Part shown: positions 9,444-19,020 of the stretch, in pieces
Numbering within the stretch: the stretch's first letter is position 1
How the letters are laid out: the number at the start of each line of letters is the position of its first letter
Source of the DNA: Hydrotalea sp.
GTDB taxonomy: Bacteria; Bacteroidota; Bacteroidia; Chitinophagales; Chitinophagaceae
Direction: 5' to 3'
DNA length: 64,000 nucleotides
Assembly (NCBI GenBank): GCA_027364735.1
Contig: DAHXOT010000032.1
Coordinates: 81,495 to 145,494, forward strand
Position numbers and translations under genes: made by a program
Notes under the pieces: generated by a model
The model's input: only the letters and a program-made list of their open reading frames with translations
What the model was told of the DNA's origin: nothing
Databases searched by the model: none

Positions 9444-9791
9444 TTAAACAGCAAAGCTGGTTCCGCAACCACAAGTTTTTGTTGCATTTGGATTTTGAAA
9501 AGTAAACCCACGGCTATTAAGTCCATCCTTCCAATCTATTTCCATTCCGTATAAATACAATTGATGGCTATTATTCATAATAAATTCTATTCCATCAACT
9601 ACATACAATTCATCCTCATTATTATTTTTTTCATCAAACCCTAAAATATACGTCATACCACTACATCCACCTCCTTTAACACCCACTCTCAAATACTGAT
9701 TTTGTTTACATTCTCCCCTACTAATTAATCTTTTTATTTCTTCAATAGCCTGATTAGTAAACTTTACAGGAACAACAGTTGCTATATTCAT
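9444..9791 (-). CDS. HesB/IscA-family iron-sulfur cluster assembly protein
   Basis: This small A-type carrier (115 aa) helps deliver Fe-S clusters to apo-proteins in the cytoplasm. The three invariant cysteines are present: one in GGGCSGMTY and two in the C-terminal TCGCGTSF. The domain fills the chain. I set the start at the ATG at 9791 (MNIATVV); a longer reading from a TTG at 9812 would only add a weak tail. An exact TAnnTTTG element lies about 20 bp upstream. No suf or isc genes are adjacent, so IscA, SufA and ErpA cannot be distinguished. Confidence 0.9.
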   Translation of the reverse strand: MNIATVVPVKFTNQAIEEIKRLISRGECKQNQYLRVGVKGGGCSGMTYILGFDEKNNNEDELYVVDGIEFIMNNSHQLYLYGMEIDWKDGLNSRGFTFQNPNATKTCGCGTSFAV

Positions 9792-9809
9792 AAATACACT
9801 ATTTGATAC

Positions 9810-9817
9810 CAAAAATA
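9810..9817 (-). promoter_or_regulatory. -7 element of the IscA-type gene
   Basis: On the minus strand this reads TATTTTTG, an exact match to the Bacteroidota -7 consensus TAnnTTTG. It lies 18 bp upstream of the ATG at 9791. No clear -33 TTG was found at 17-23 bp. Confidence 0.45.
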
Positions 9818-9911
9818 CAAATCATTTTCTTTCCTATCTCATTTCTCATTTTCGGATAAGGAAAAGATTAACTACTGAAGGTTTACTATAAATTTGTACA
9901 AAACAATAGGA

Positions 9912-10409
9912 ATGGATAATTACAGTTATTTTTTTATAGCAGCATTATTTATTTTTTTAGCAGGTTCTTTTGCCTATCTTTTTAAAAGAAAAAAAAATAC
10001 ACCAATTAGCGAATCTTTAATTAATTCAAAACAATTGCAATTGCAAGCTTATGAAAGATTGTTATTATTAGTTGATAGAATTGCATTAGCCAACGTAGTA
10101 TCGCGACTAAACAATAGTGAATTATCTGCAAAAGAGATGCAATTATTACTTACGCAAACTATTAAACAAGAATATGATTATAACATTACACAACAAATTT
10201 ATGTTAGTAATGATGTGTGGACGGTTATTAAAAATTTAAAAGAACAAAATATTTACATCATCAATAAAATTGCAGCTATGTTACCAATAACTGCCACTGC
10301 ATTTGATTTGAACAAAAAAATAGTAGAATTTATTGGAACAGATGAAAAAGGAAAACTTAATGAAGCCGTTAGTAAAGTAATAAGTTTTGAGGCAAAAAAA
10401 TTATTATAA
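9912..10409 (+). CDS. Single-pass membrane protein of unknown function
   Basis: I do not recognise this 165-aa protein. It has one N-terminal transmembrane helix (about residues 5-24) followed by a lysine-rich RKKKN stop-transfer segment, so the remainder should be cytoplasmic. The soluble part is mostly helical, with a repeated pattern of hydrophobic residues, and contains the segment [19 protein letters not shown] start it at the ATG at 9912 (MDNYSYFF), because the helix follows directly. The gene ends 19 bp before the methylmalonyl-CoA mutase start and is probably co-transcribed with it. A functional link is not shown. Confidence 0.65.
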   Translation: MDNYSYFFIAALFIFLAGSFAYLFKRKKNTPISESLINSKQLQLQAYERLLLLVDRIALANVVSRLNNSELSAKEMQLLLTQTIKQEYDYNITQQIYVSNDVWTVIKNLKEQNIYIINKIAAMLPITATAFDLNKKIVEFIGTDEKGKLNEAVSKVISFEAKKLL

Positions 10410-10428
10410 AATTTATAGAACGATTGAC

Positions 10429-11991
10429 ATGCTACAAACTAAAAAAACTACAGATTCCGGAATTGAAATACAAGAAGTGTATACACCTTCTATGTTGCAA
10501 AACCAAGCAGCCATAGAACTACCGGGCAAATGGCCTTTTACTCGTGGCGTTCAGCCGGATATGTATCGTGGTAAATTATGGACCATGCGCCAATATGCCG
10601 GATTCTCAACAGCAGAAGAAAGCAATAAAAGATATCATTACTTATTATCGCAAGGAGTAAGTGGATTAAGTGTAGCATTCGATTTGCCTACTCAAATTGG
10701 TTATGATAGCGATCATGTATTAGCCGAAGGCGAAGTAGGAAAAGTAGGTGTTTCTATCAATAGCATTGAAGATATGCAACGTTTATTTAAAGATATTCGA
10801 TTAGAAGATATTTCTACTTCAATGACTATTAATTCTACAGGATTTATCTTGCTAAGTTTTTATGTAGCATTAGCCAAACAACAAAGTGCCAATTTAAAAA
10901 TGTTATCGGGTACAATTCAAAATGATATTTTAAAAGAATATGCTGCACGCGGCACTTACATTTATCCGCCCAAACCTTCCATGCGCATTATTACAGATAT
11001 ATTTGAATGGTGTACCAATGAATTACCCAAATGGAATACCATCTCTATATCTGGATATCATATTCGCGAAGCAGGAAGTACAGCCGTACAAGAAATTGCT
11101 TTTACTTTAAGCAATGGTAAAGCCTATGTAAAAGCAGCATTAGAAAAAGGGTTAGATATCAATGTTTTCGGTAAACGGCTCTCCTTCTTCTTTAATGCTC
11201 ACAATAATTTATTTGAAGAAGTAGCCAAGTTTCGTGCTGCAAGAAGAATGTGGGCAAAGATGATGAAAGAATTAGGTGCAACAGATGAAAAAGCCATGAT
11301 GCTTCGTTTTCATACTCAAACAGGCGGTAGTACTTTAACTGCTCAGCAACCATTAAATAATGTATCGCGGGTAACTATTCAAACATTGGCGGCAGTTTTG
11401 GGTGGCACACAAAGTTTGCATACCAATAGCTTTGATGAAGCACTCAGTTTACCTACCGAAGATAGTGCCCGAATTGCATTAAGAACACAACAAATTGTAG
11501 CGTATGAAAGTGGCGTAGCAGATACAGCAGATCCACTGGCAGGCAGTTACTTTGTTGAATCGCTTACTAATGAAATTGAACAAGAAGCGTGGAATTTAAT
11601 TGCTAAAATTGATGCAATGGGCGGTAGTGTAACTGCTATTGAACAAGGCTTTATTCAAGATGAAATTGCACGAAGTGCCTATAAATACCAGCGACAAATA
11701 GAACAAAACGAAAAAATAATAGTTGGTGTAAATAAATTTGTAGCTGATAAAGAAGAAAAAATTCCGGGATTAAAGATTGATGACAATATTAGATCTGTGC
11801 AAATAGAACGTTTAAAAAAATTGAAAGCAGAAAGAAATACCGAAACTGCTGAGAAAGCTTTATTGAACTTATCAATAGCTGCCAAAGAAAATAGCAATAT
11901 AATGCCTCATGTAGTATATGCTGTTGAAAATAATTGCACATTGGGCGAAGTAGCAGATACTTTAAGACAAGTTTTTGGTGAGTTTAAATAA
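10429..11991 (+). CDS. Methylmalonyl-CoA mutase, catalytic subunit only
   Basis: This is a coenzyme B12-dependent acyl-CoA mutase subunit of 520 aa (ATG at 10429). It contains the complete substrate-binding TIM-barrel region but ends at LRQVFGEFK, just where the fused enzymes continue into the B12-binding domain. The residues that set specificity point to methylmalonyl-CoA rather than isobutyryl-CoA: Tyr56 in RQYAGF (Tyr89 of the Propionibacterium enzyme) and Arg174 in ARGTYIYPP (Arg207 there). The catalytic His211 in SGYH (His244 there) is also present. A separate B12-binding subunit (DxHxxG motif) must exist elsewhere, because none is encoded in the window. The enzyme interconverts methylmalonyl-CoA and succinyl-CoA in propionate and odd-chain metabolism. 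Confidence 0.9.
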   Translation: MLQTKKTTDSGIEIQEVYTPSMLQNQAAIELPGKWPFTRGVQPDMYRGKLWTMRQYAGFSTAEESNKRYHYLLSQGVSGLSVAFDLPTQIGYDSDHVLAEGEVGKVGVSINSIEDMQRLFKDIRLEDISTSMTINSTGFILLSFYVALAKQQSANLKMLSGTIQNDILKEYAARGTYIYPPKPSMRIITDIFEWCTNELPKWNTISISGYHIREAGSTAVQEIAFTLSNGKAYVKAALEKGLDINVFGKRLSFFFNAHNNLFEEVAKFRAARRMWAKMMKELGATDEKAMMLRFHTQTGGSTLTAQQPLNNVSRVTIQTLAAVLGGTQSLHTNSFDEALSLPTEDSARIALRTQQIVAYESGVADTADPLAGSYFVESLTNEIEQEAWNLIAKIDAMGGSVTAIEQGFIQDEIARSAYKYQRQIEQNEKIIVGVNKFVADKEEKIPGLKIDDNIRSVQIERLKKLKAERNTETAEKALLNLSIAAKENSNIMPHVVYAVENNCTLGEVADTLRQVFGEFK

Positions 11992-12112
11992 AATTATTCA
12001 TTTAGCTCTATTTCTTAATTGCTAAAAAATTAGTGCAAACAATGATCATTATCCTATATTTATCTCTCGTTTCAGAACAGTAAGTTTATTAATTTCAATT
12101 GTAATTTTTTTT

Positions 12113-13639
12113 ATGAGAAAACTATTGCTAAGTTTTTTTTCTCTCGCATTATATTCTTTAACAACTGCTCAACCAGTTTTTATAAAAGACAGTTTAAATG
12201 AGTATATTCAACAAGGGATGAAAGATTGGAATATTCCCGGTTTAGCTATTGCAATTGTAAAAGATGGTAAAATTATTTTCATGAAAGGCTATGGAGTTCG
12301 CGATATTATAAGCCAAGAACCGGTGAATGAAAATACTTTGTTTATGATTGCCAGTAATAGCAAACTTTTTACTGCAACAGCCTTAGCACAATTAGAACAT
12401 GATAAAAAACTATCGTTAAACGATAAAATTATCAGCTATTTTCCCGATTTTAAATTATATGATGAACATACCACCCAATTAGTTACTATAAAAGATATGC
12501 TATCGCATCATTTAGGTACTAAAACATTTCAAGGTGATTTTTCTTTTTGGGACAGCAAATTAAGCCGAAAAGAAATTATGTATAAAATGAGGTATTTAAA
12601 ACCCGCCGGTGAATTTAGAGTTGATTATGGCTATTGCAATAGTTGTTTTTTAACTGCCGGTGAAATTATTCCAAAAGTTACAGGAAAACCATGGGAAGTG
12701 TATGTTTACGATAGTATTATTACACCATTGGGAATGGTTAATACACATACATTAGGCTATGGAATGGCACAAATGCCCAATGCTGCCAAACCTTATACTA
12801 CTTCATTTTCAAATCATTTAACCGAATTGCCCTATGATATGGTTGACAATCTCGCTCCTGCCGGAAGCTTGGTTAGTTGTGTTAGCGATATTGCCAAATG
12901 GTTAATGCTGCAATTAGATAGTGGTCGTTATCAAGGAAAAACTATTTTACCTTGGAGTGTTTTGCAAAGAACCAGAGATATTAGTACTGCCATATCAAGC
13001 AGAAAAAATGCTTACTTGCCAACTCATTTTTCGGGTTATGGATTGGGTATTTTTGAAAATGATTATGCCGGTAAACAAGTTTTTTCTCATACCGGCGGTG
13101 CTTTTGGTTTTGTAACCAATACTTGCTTTGTTCCTGAAGAAAAATTAGGAATTAGTATTCTAACCAACCAAGATAATCAGCAGTTTTTTGAACTATTGCG
13201 GTATCAAATTTTAGATGCTTATCTTGGTGTTGCTTATATCAATAGAAGTAAACAGTTTTTAAATGGATTTATCCATCATCAGGCCGATAATACTTCAACA
13301 ATAAAAGCCCTGCAACAAAGAGTTGTTGGCAATACAACTCCTCTTCCAATAAAAGCCTATACAGGCACATACGAAAATGAATTATACGGAACAATAACCA
13401 TTACTGCTAAAGAAAATAGTTTGTATGTTAAATTTAATAATCATGCAAATTTATCAGCCATTTTACAATACATGGATCATAACGATTGGTTACTGACATA
13501 CAACAATATTGCTTTCGGAATATTTGCCACAAATTTTACTATTGAAAATAATAAAATTGTTGCTGTTACAATTAAAGCAAGCGATTTTGTTGAATACGAG
13601 CCCTATACTTTCACTAAGAAAAATGATAGCAATGAATAA
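12113..13639 (+). CDS. Exported serine hydrolase (beta-lactamase/PBP-like, class C fold)
   Basis: This is a predicted periplasmic serine hydrolase of 508 aa with an N-terminal signal peptide (cleavage near TTAQ). The penicillin-binding fold motifs are all present: SNSK (S-x-x-K) near residue 82, YCN (Y-x-N) near 175 and HTG near 329. After the hydrolase domain (about 20-380), some 120 residues resemble the DUF3471-type beta domain often found C-terminal in these enzymes. Substrates in this family range from peptides to esters, and beta-lactam hydrolysis should not be assumed. The next gene overlaps its end by 8 bp, indicating translational coupling. Confidence 0.88.
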   Translation: MRKLLLSFFSLALYSLTTAQPVFIKDSLNEYIQQGMKDWNIPGLAIAIVKDGKIIFMKGYGVRDIISQEPVNENTLFMIASNSKLFTATALAQLEHDKKLSLNDKIISYFPDFKLYDEHTTQLVTIKDMLSHHLGTKTFQGDFSFWDSKLSRKEIMYKMRYLKPAGEFRVDYGYCNSCFLTAGEIIPKVTGKPWEVYVYDSIITPLGMVNTHTLGYGMAQMPNAAKPYTTSFSNHLTELPYDMVDNLAPAGSLVSCVSDIAKWLMLQLDSGRYQGKTILPWSVLQRTRDISTAISSRKNAYLPTHFSGYGLGIFENDYAGKQVFSHTGGAFGFVTNTCFVPEEKLGISILTNQDNQQFFELLRYQILDAYLGVAYINRSKQFLNGFIHHQADNTSTIKALQQRVVGNTTPLPIKAYTGTYENELYGTITITAKENSLYVKFNNHANLSAILQYMDHNDWLLTYNNIAFGIFATNFTIENNKIVAVTIKASDFVEYEPYTFTKKNDSNE

Positions 13640-14936
13640 AAAAATACTGTTGATTCTCTTAATTACATTACCACTAATTTCTTTTGAACAAACAATTGAA
13701 GCAAGCATTAATAAAAATGCCCTTGCTATTAATGATTCGGTAATTGCATGGAGAAGGTATATTCATCAAAATCCAGAATTATCTAACAGAGAATTTAAAA
13801 CTGCTGCATTTATTGCCGCTCATTTAAAAGCATTAGGATTAGATGTAAAAACAGGCATTGGAAAAACAGGTGTTGTTGGTATTTTAAAAGGTGGCAAACC
13901 TGGTCCGGTAGTGGCATTGCGAGCCGACATGGATGCTCTACCAGTAGTAGAAAGGGTGAAAATATCATTTGCTTCTAAAGTTACAGGTGAATATAACGGG
14001 CAACCCGTTGGAGTAATGCATGCCTGTGGACATGATAGTCATGTTGCTATTTTATTAGGAACTGCAACAGCCTTAACCAAAATGAAAACCGATGTTCCCG
14101 GAACAGTTGTATTTATTTTTCAACCAGCCGAAGAAGGTCCTCCGGGAAATGAAGAAGGCGGTGCACCTTTAATGATTAAAGAAGGTGTAATGGTCAACCC
14201 GAAAGTTGATGCCATATTCGGTTTACATATTAATTCGCAAACCGAAATTGGAAAAATTCGTTACAAATCAGGCTCAACAATGGCATCCAGCGATTGGTTT
14301 ACAATTAAAATAAAAGGAAAACAAACGCATGGCTCTCAGCCTTGGGCCGGCATTGACCCAGTTGTTGTTGCAGCTCAAATTATTAACGGATTACAAACTA
14401 TTGTAAGCAGACAAGAAGATTTAACAAAAGCTCCGGTAGTAATAACTGTAGGGAAAATTTATGGCGGAGTTCGCTCTAATATTATTCCCGAAGTAGTTAC
14501 ATTAGAAGGAACTATTAGAACATTAGATAGTAAGATGCAAAAAGACGTGCATGAAAGAATTAAAAAAACAGCTATTAATATAGCAGAAGCTTCAGGAGCA
14601 ACTGCTGAAATTAGTATTGATACGAAAACAGAGGTGACTTATAATAATCCGGAATTAGTGAAAGATGTGTTGCCCTCATTGGAAACTGCAGCAGGAAAAA
14701 ATAATGTAATTGCTACAGATTGGACAACAGGCTCTGAAGATTTTTCATATTTTGGCGATAAAGCTCCCGCTTTCTTTTTCTTTTTAGGAGGTATGCCTAA
14801 AGGAATGGATCCAAGAAATGCTCCTCCACATCATACACCCGATTTTTATATTGACGATAGTATGTTGTATGTGGGAATTAAAGCTTTTTGCAATATTATT
14901 TTCGATTATGCCAAGGTAAAAAATATTAAATCTTAA
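13632..14936 (+). CDS. Exported M20-family amidohydrolase
   Basis: This zinc-dependent amidohydrolase/carboxypeptidase of the M20D type has 434 aa. I use the ATG at 13632 because it opens a clear signal peptide (MNKKILLILLITLPLISF), whereas the upstream 41 codons overlap the previous gene without signal-like character. Metal-ligand motifs include HACGHDSHV, QPAEEG and the HHTPDFYID segment at the end. The insert dimerisation domain lies in the middle. Relatives cleave N-acyl or indole-acetyl amino acids. It is coupled to the upstream serine hydrolase (ATGAATAA overlap), suggesting joint degradation of exported peptides or amides. Its 3' end overlaps the convergent regulator gene by 11 bp. Confidence 0.9.
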   Translation: MNKKILLILLITLPLISFEQTIEASINKNALAINDSVIAWRRYIHQNPELSNREFKTAAFIAAHLKALGLDVKTGIGKTGVVGILKGGKPGPVVALRADMDALPVVERVKISFASKVTGEYNGQPVGVMHACGHDSHVAILLGTATALTKMKTDVPGTVVFIFQPAEEGPPGNEEGGAPLMIKEGVMVNPKVDAIFGLHINSQTEIGKIRYKSGSTMASSDWFTIKIKGKQTHGSQPWAGIDPVVVAAQIINGLQTIVSRQEDLTKAPVVITVGKIYGGVRSNIIPEVVTLEGTIRTLDSKMQKDVHERIKKTAINIAEASGATAEISIDTKTEVTYNNPELVKDVLPSLETAAGKNNVIATDWTTGSEDFSYFGDKAPAFFFFLGGMPKGMDPRNAPPHHTPDFYIDDSMLYVGIKAFCNIIFDYAKVKNIKS

Positions 14937-15561
14937 CAATATCATTTTTTATAGCATATAATACCAACCCAACTCTTGATGTGGCACCTAACTTTTCAAA
15001 CAGTGCATCTCGGTATCCATCAACTGTTCTGGGACTAACATTCATATCTTCTGCAATTTCTTTATAGCTTTTCTCAGAACAACACAACTGAAGAAAAGCT
15101 AATTCTTTTTCGTTAAACATCATATCTGCAGGTTTTATATCTGCACTCATATTATTTTTCCAACTACCACTAAAAAATTCATTAAAATAATATCCTTTAT
15201 TGTATACATCTAAAATACATTGCTGCAATTCCGAAGGTTCACAATCTTTTAATAAATAGCCTTTAGCACCATTCTTCAGCATTCGAATAACAATCATATC
15301 ATTCTTCATCATACTAAGGGCAATTACTTTTATATTAATATTATTCATTTTAAGATATTTGGTTGTTTCCAGCCCATCCATCACTGGCATGGTAACATCC
15401 ATCAACACCACATCCGGCAAATTATTTACATCAATACTATCAATAAATTCTTTACCATTATTTGCTTCTAATACCACTTCAAAATGTTTTAACATGCCAA
15501 GCAAAATGGCAAGGCTTTTTCTTAATACTACATGATCATCAACTAATGCTACTTTTATCAT
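14926..15561 (-). CDS. NarL/LuxR-family response regulator
   Basis: A 211-aa response regulator. The receiver domain opens IKVALVDDH (acidic pair D8, D9), with phospho-acceptor Asp55 (VVLMDVTMP) and the conserved lysine in GYLLKD. The C-terminal LuxR helix-turn-helix includes KEIAEDMNVSPRTVDGYR near residue 172. The ATG at 15561 is one base after the stop of the kinase gene, so the pair is surely co-transcribed. A longer reading from a TTG at 15615 is rejected, because it runs through the kinase C-terminus. It overlaps the end of the convergent M20 gene by 11 bp. Confidence 0.94.
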   Translation of the reverse strand: MIKVALVDDHVVLRKSLAILLGMLKHFEVVLEANNGKEFIDSIDVNNLPDVVLMDVTMPVMDGLETTKYLKMNNINIKVIALSMMKNDMIVIRMLKNGAKGYLLKDCEPSELQQCILDVYNKGYYFNEFFSGSWKNNMSADIKPADMMFNEKELAFLQLCCSEKSYKEIAEDMNVSPRTVDGYRDALFEKLGATSRVGLVLYAIKNDIVKI

Positions 15562-15562
15562 A

Positions 15563-16339
15563 TCAGTTTTTAAAAATGAGTTTAACACGAGTTCCTTTTC
15601 CAGGAGCTGTATCAATAATAATTTTTGCGTTTATTTTTTCAGCTCTTTGTTGTATACTTTGCAATCCCATTCCATTATTTGCATTCACATTGTTTATATC
15701 AAACCCTTTTCCGTCATCCTCTATATAAATATGTATCCATTTATTTTCGGCGAAAATAGTAATACCAATATTTTTAGCTTCGGAGTGTTTTATAATATTG
15801 TTTAATATTTCCTGAACCATTCTATAAACAAATATTGTTTTGTTTTTATCAATTACCTCATTTGTAATTGACGATTGAAAAGAAATAGTGTAAATACCTG
15901 TTTTTTTAAGCTGATTAATTTCGTGCTGAATGGTAGCCAATAATCCGTTTTCAACTAATTTATCAGCATAATAACTTGCTGTTAAATCACGTAAATCTAC
16001 AATAGCTTTACTCACCAAATCTTTAATAGTTAACAGCATTGTATTATCGGTGTTTTGAAAAGATAATATGTTAAGATTAAGTTTAGCAAGACTAAGAACC
16101 TGACCAACATTATCGTGAATTTCTTGGCTGATTTTTTTAAGCGTATGATCTTGAATTTCTATTTGAGATTGTAATAATTGCTGATGAAAACTTAATTCTT
16201 GCTCTTGTTTTTCTATTAATATTTTTCGCTTTCTTTTAATGAAATTAGCTATTACCATAATCATCAATAATCCAAATAATATGATAAACAAAACAGTTAC
16301 AGTAATGGCTAATAAGATGTCGTTGTTTTTGGTTTCCAT
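15563..16339 (-). CDS. Sensor histidine kinase, NarX/DegS type (HisKA_3)
   Basis: This 258-aa kinase has a single N-terminal transmembrane helix (about residues 9-32) and almost no periplasmic segment. A coiled-coil linker leads to the dimerisation motif ISQEIHDNVGQ with the phospho-acceptor His75. The HATPase domain carries the N box (EILNNIIKHSEA) and G boxes (DDGKGF, NGMGLQSI). With no sensor domain of its own, it probably takes its input from elsewhere. The upstream seven-helix membrane gene overlaps it by 31 bp and is the obvious candidate. The start is the ATG at 16339; the TTG at 16363 is less likely. Confidence 0.92.
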   Translation of the reverse strand: METKNNDILLAITVTVLFIILFGLLMIMVIANFIKRKRKILIEKQEQELSFHQQLLQSQIEIQDHTLKKISQEIHDNVGQVLSLAKLNLNILSFQNTDNTMLLTIKDLVSKAIVDLRDLTASYYADKLVENGLLATIQHEINQLKKTGIYTISFQSSITNEVIDKNKTIFVYRMVQEILNNIIKHSEAKNIGITIFAENKWIHIYIEDDGKGFDINNVNANNGMGLQSIQQRAEKINAKIIIDTAPGKGTRVKLIFKN

Positions 16340-16971
16340 ACAATCAATGCAATTGTTATGCAACTATATAAAAATACGCTTAATATTTGGGTGAAAAAAG
16401 TATGTACCGGTGTATCGAATATATATACTTTATTTTTTGAAGTAAATGGGTGTAATGTAATTACTATACTATATCCCGAATAAAAAAGTAAAACACCCGA
16501 AGCAATCCAAAATCCCGATTTATGTATTAAAAGCTCTTCTAAATTATCATTAATAAATTCGGTATATAAATAATAACAGGCAATGCCACTTAAAAATATT
16601 CCAGAAACAATACGAATTCTATAACTGTCCTCAACTGAATCTGATATAAAAAAGTGATTATATAAAATAAGCAGTACAATAAGCAATAAAAAAGTAAGTA
16701 ATATTTTTTTTAAATATCGTTTTCCCATTCTAAATACATTATAAAATATATAGCAATAAAAAAAGTTACTTGCAATTTGATACGTTAAATGAAAATAGGT
16801 TGGAGCTGTTTTAGTTGTATAGCCAAAATAGATGTCAATACTTTCTACAAAAACAATATAAAACAAGTAAATGCTTATCCATTGCATAAATGTGCCTTTA
16901 GTTTTTTTATAGGTAACTAATGAAGCAATAAATGCAATCATCTGAAAAATTACGGCAATATGCCAATGCAT
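16309..16971 (-). CDS. Seven-helix integral membrane protein, putative signal input
   Basis: This 220-aa, very hydrophobic protein belongs to no family I can name. I count seven likely transmembrane segments, beginning near residues 4, 30, 59, 90, 118, 153 and 187, with short polar loops. The fourth and fifth are separated by the longest loop. It is the first gene of a three-gene operon and overlaps the start of a kinase that lacks a sensor domain. The arrangement looks like a 7TM receptor module split from its kinase. This is inference from gene order and topology only. Confidence 0.65.
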   Translation of the reverse strand: MHWHIAVIFQMIAFIASLVTYKKTKGTFMQWISIYLFYIVFVESIDIYFGYTTKTAPTYFHLTYQIASNFFYCYIFYNVFRMGKRYLKKILLTFLLLIVLLILYNHFFISDSVEDSYRIRIVSGIFLSGIACYYLYTEFINDNLEELLIHKSGFWIASGVLLFYSGYSIVITLHPFTSKNKVYIFDTPVHTFFTQILSVFLYSCITIALIVWKPKTTTSY

Positions 16972-17014
16972 AACATTGAAATTTTGATAAAAATAGACGA
17001 ATGCTATAAAAATA

Positions 17015-17047
17015 AAAAAACGGTACCAAGTTTCGATACCGTTTTTT
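17015..17047 (-). terminator. Hairpin terminator downstream of trxB
   Basis: An 11-bp stem (AAAAAACGGTA / TACCGTTTTTT) with an 11-nt loop, flanked by A- and T-runs so that it could act on either strand. It lies 18 bp after the trxB stop on the minus strand and before the membrane-protein operon. Confidence 0.8.
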
Positions 17048-17064
17048 AACCCAATTTAAAATTG

Positions 17065-18012
17065 TTATACCAACCCTTTGGCACTTAAATATCTTTCTGC
17101 ATCTAATGCTGCCATACATCCGGTTCCGGCTGCTGTAACAGCTTGTCTGTAATGCTTATCCTGTACATCTCCGGCTGCAAACACCCCTTCGATATTTGTT
17201 TTTGAAGTTCCCGGAATTGTTTTAATATAGCCTGTTTCATCCATATCAATAAATCCTTTAAAAATATCGCTATTGGGTTGATGGCCAATTGCAACAAAAA
17301 ATGCACTTACTTTTATCTCAGTTTTTTCTCCGGTTTGCGTATTCTTTAATCTAACTGCTTCTACTCTATTTTCACCAAGTATTTCATCGGTTTCGCTATT
17401 CCAATGAATGATAATATTGGGCGTATTGATTACTCTATCCTGCATTATTTTACTGGCTCGCATTTGATCTCTTCTAACAATCATATTTACTGTAGTACAA
17501 AGTTTAGATAAGTACAAGGCTTCTTCGGCAGCAGTATCTCCGGCTCCTACAATGGCTACATCTTTCCCTTTAAAGAAAAAACCATCGCAAACAGCACAAG
17601 CACTTACGCCCATTCCATTTAATTTTTGTTCACTTGGTATGCCTAACCATTTTGCAGAAGCCCCAGTGGCAATAATAATTGCGTTGGCTTCAATTAGTTT
17701 TTCATCATCTATCCAAACTTTATAGGGTTGAGATGAGAAATCTACTTTTGTAGCAATACCATATCGTATATCAGCACCCATTCTCACTGCTTGTTTTTCA
17801 AAATCTATCATCATTTCGGGGCCTTGAATACCATTGGCATAACCCGGATAATTTTCTACTTCAGTAGTAATAGTTAATTGTCCGCCGGGCTGAATTCCTT
17901 GATATAAAACCGGTTTTAAGTTTGCTCTTGAAGCATAAATAGCTGCAGTATAACCCGCAGGACCAGATCCAATAATTAATACAGATACTTTCTCGTTCAA
18001 TTCGTTCAACAT
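17065..18012 (-). CDS. trxB: Thioredoxin reductase
   Basis: This cytoplasmic FAD-dependent enzyme transfers electrons from NADPH to thioredoxin. It has 315 aa, the standard low-molecular-weight form. The FAD dinucleotide motif GSGPAGYTAA is at about 15-24 and the redox-active disulfide is Cys139/Cys142 (CAVC). The NADPH motif GAGDTAAEEA follows near residue 156. The C-terminal FAD motif GVFAAGDVQDKHYRQ is near 279. It is monocistronic as far as I can see, with its own hairpin terminator downstream and the rpoD gene about 150 bp upstream. Confidence 0.97.
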   Translation of the reverse strand: MLNELNEKVSVLIIGSGPAGYTAAIYASRANLKPVLYQGIQPGGQLTITTEVENYPGYANGIQGPEMMIDFEKQAVRMGADIRYGIATKVDFSSQPYKVWIDDEKLIEANAIIIATGASAKWLGIPSEQKLNGMGVSACAVCDGFFFKGKDVAIVGAGDTAAEEALYLSKLCTTVNMIVRRDQMRASKIMQDRVINTPNIIIHWNSETDEILGENRVEAVRLKNTQTGEKTEIKVSAFFVAIGHQPNSDIFKGFIDMDETGYIKTIPGTSKTNIEGVFAAGDVQDKHYRQAVTAAGTGCMAALDAERYLSAKGLV

Positions 18013-18112
18013 ATTTCTTTTTTAGATTGTAAAAGTAAATATCATTTTGAGAACCATTTGTGATGTTTTTCACAAGTAATTTTAATTGGGGATAATATTT
18101 CTATTACACAAA

Positions 18113-18140
18113 AAAACCTTTGAAAAATTTCAAAGGTTTT
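18113..18140 (-). terminator. Strong hairpin terminator downstream of rpoD
   Basis: A 28-nt near-perfect palindrome has arms AAAACCTTTGA and TCAAAGGTTTT, followed on the minus strand by a run of seven T. It begins 23 bp after the rpoD stop. Confidence 0.88.
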
Positions 18141-18162
18141 GAGTTTTACTTACAATGCCTTA

Positions 18163-19020
18163 CTATCCCAAATATGCTTTCAATGCGTTGCTGTATCTTG
18201 CCTTTTGCAAACGCTTGATGGCTCTTTCTTTAATTTGGCGAATACGTTCTTTGGTTAAATCGTATTTCATACCAATTTGTTCAATTGTAACGCCATTTTC
18301 TCCATCTAACCCAAAATAAGCATTTACAATTTCGGCTTCTCTTGGACTTAATGATTTTAATACTCTGCGAATTTCTTCACGTAAAGAATCTTTCATTACA
18401 TCATCATCGGTATCATCACTTCCTTCTAATAAATCGCCCATAGCTACATCTTCCGCTTCATGAACAGGTGCATCTAAAGAAGTATGGCGTGTGTTACTTT
18501 GGAAAATATTATTAATTTCAGTTTCACTCATTTCCAAAATTTCGCTTAACTCTTCTGTTGATGGTTCACGTTCATGTTCTTGCTCAAACGCCATGTATGC
18601 TTTATTGGCTTTATTATAGGTTCCAATTTTGTTTTGAGGCAAACGAACCAATCTGCCTTGCTCTGCCAATGCCTGTAAAATAGATTGACGAATCCACCAT
18701 ACGGCATAAGAAATAAATTTAAATCCTTTTGTTTCATCAAAGCGTTGTGCCGCCTTAATTAGGCCGAGATTTCCCTCGTTGATGAGATCGCTTAAAGATA
18801 AACCCTGATGTTGATACTGTTTTGCAACCGAAACCACGAAACGTAAATTGGCTTGCACCAATTTGTCTAATGCTCTCTGATTACCCATTTTGATTTTCTG
18901 TGCCAGTGTTGTTTCCTCTTCGGGAGTGATCATCGGAATTTTAGAAATTTCCTGCAGATACTTTTCTACGGCCTGAGAATCTCTGTTGGTAATTTGGGTT
19001 GCAATTTTAAGCTGCCTCAT
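18163..19020 (-). CDS. rpoD: Primary RNA polymerase sigma factor (sigma-70/RpoD)
   Basis: At 285 aa this is the short form of the primary sigma factor typical of Bacteroidota, lacking the long region 1.1 and the non-conserved insert of proteobacterial RpoD. Region 1.2 opens SQAVEKYLQEISKIPMIT. Region 2 contains NLRFVVSVAKQY and the promoter-melting segment FKFISYAVWWIRQSI. Region 3 follows. Region 4 has the helix-turn-helix TIEQIGMKYDLTKERIRQI near the C-terminus. This factor recognises the TTTG/TAnnTTTG promoters seen through the window. It has a strong terminator downstream and a candidate promoter about 105 bp upstream. Confidence 0.97.
   Translation of the reverse strand: MRQLKIATQITNRDSQAVEKYLQEISKIPMITPEEETTLAQKIKMGNQRALDKLVQANLRFVVSVAKQYQHQGLSLSDLINEGNLGLIKAAQRFDETKGFKFISYAVWWIRQSILQALAEQGRLVRLPQNKIGTYNKANKAYMAFEQEHEREPSTEELSEILEMSETEINNIFQSNTRHTSLDAPVHEAEDVAMGDLLEGSDDTDDDVMKDSLREEIRRVLKSLSPREAEIVNAYFGLDGENGVTIEQIGMKYDLTKERIRQIKERAIKRLQKARYSNALKAYLG

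Noticed and set aside
11992-12112. Search for a B12 riboswitch or other leader near the mutase gene
   Set aside because: Gaps around the mutase are short and show no conserved B12-box-like sequence or extended structure.
13509-13631. Upstream extension of the M20 amidohydrolase
   Set aside because: The extra 41 codons overlap the previous gene out of frame and displace the signal peptide from the N-terminus.
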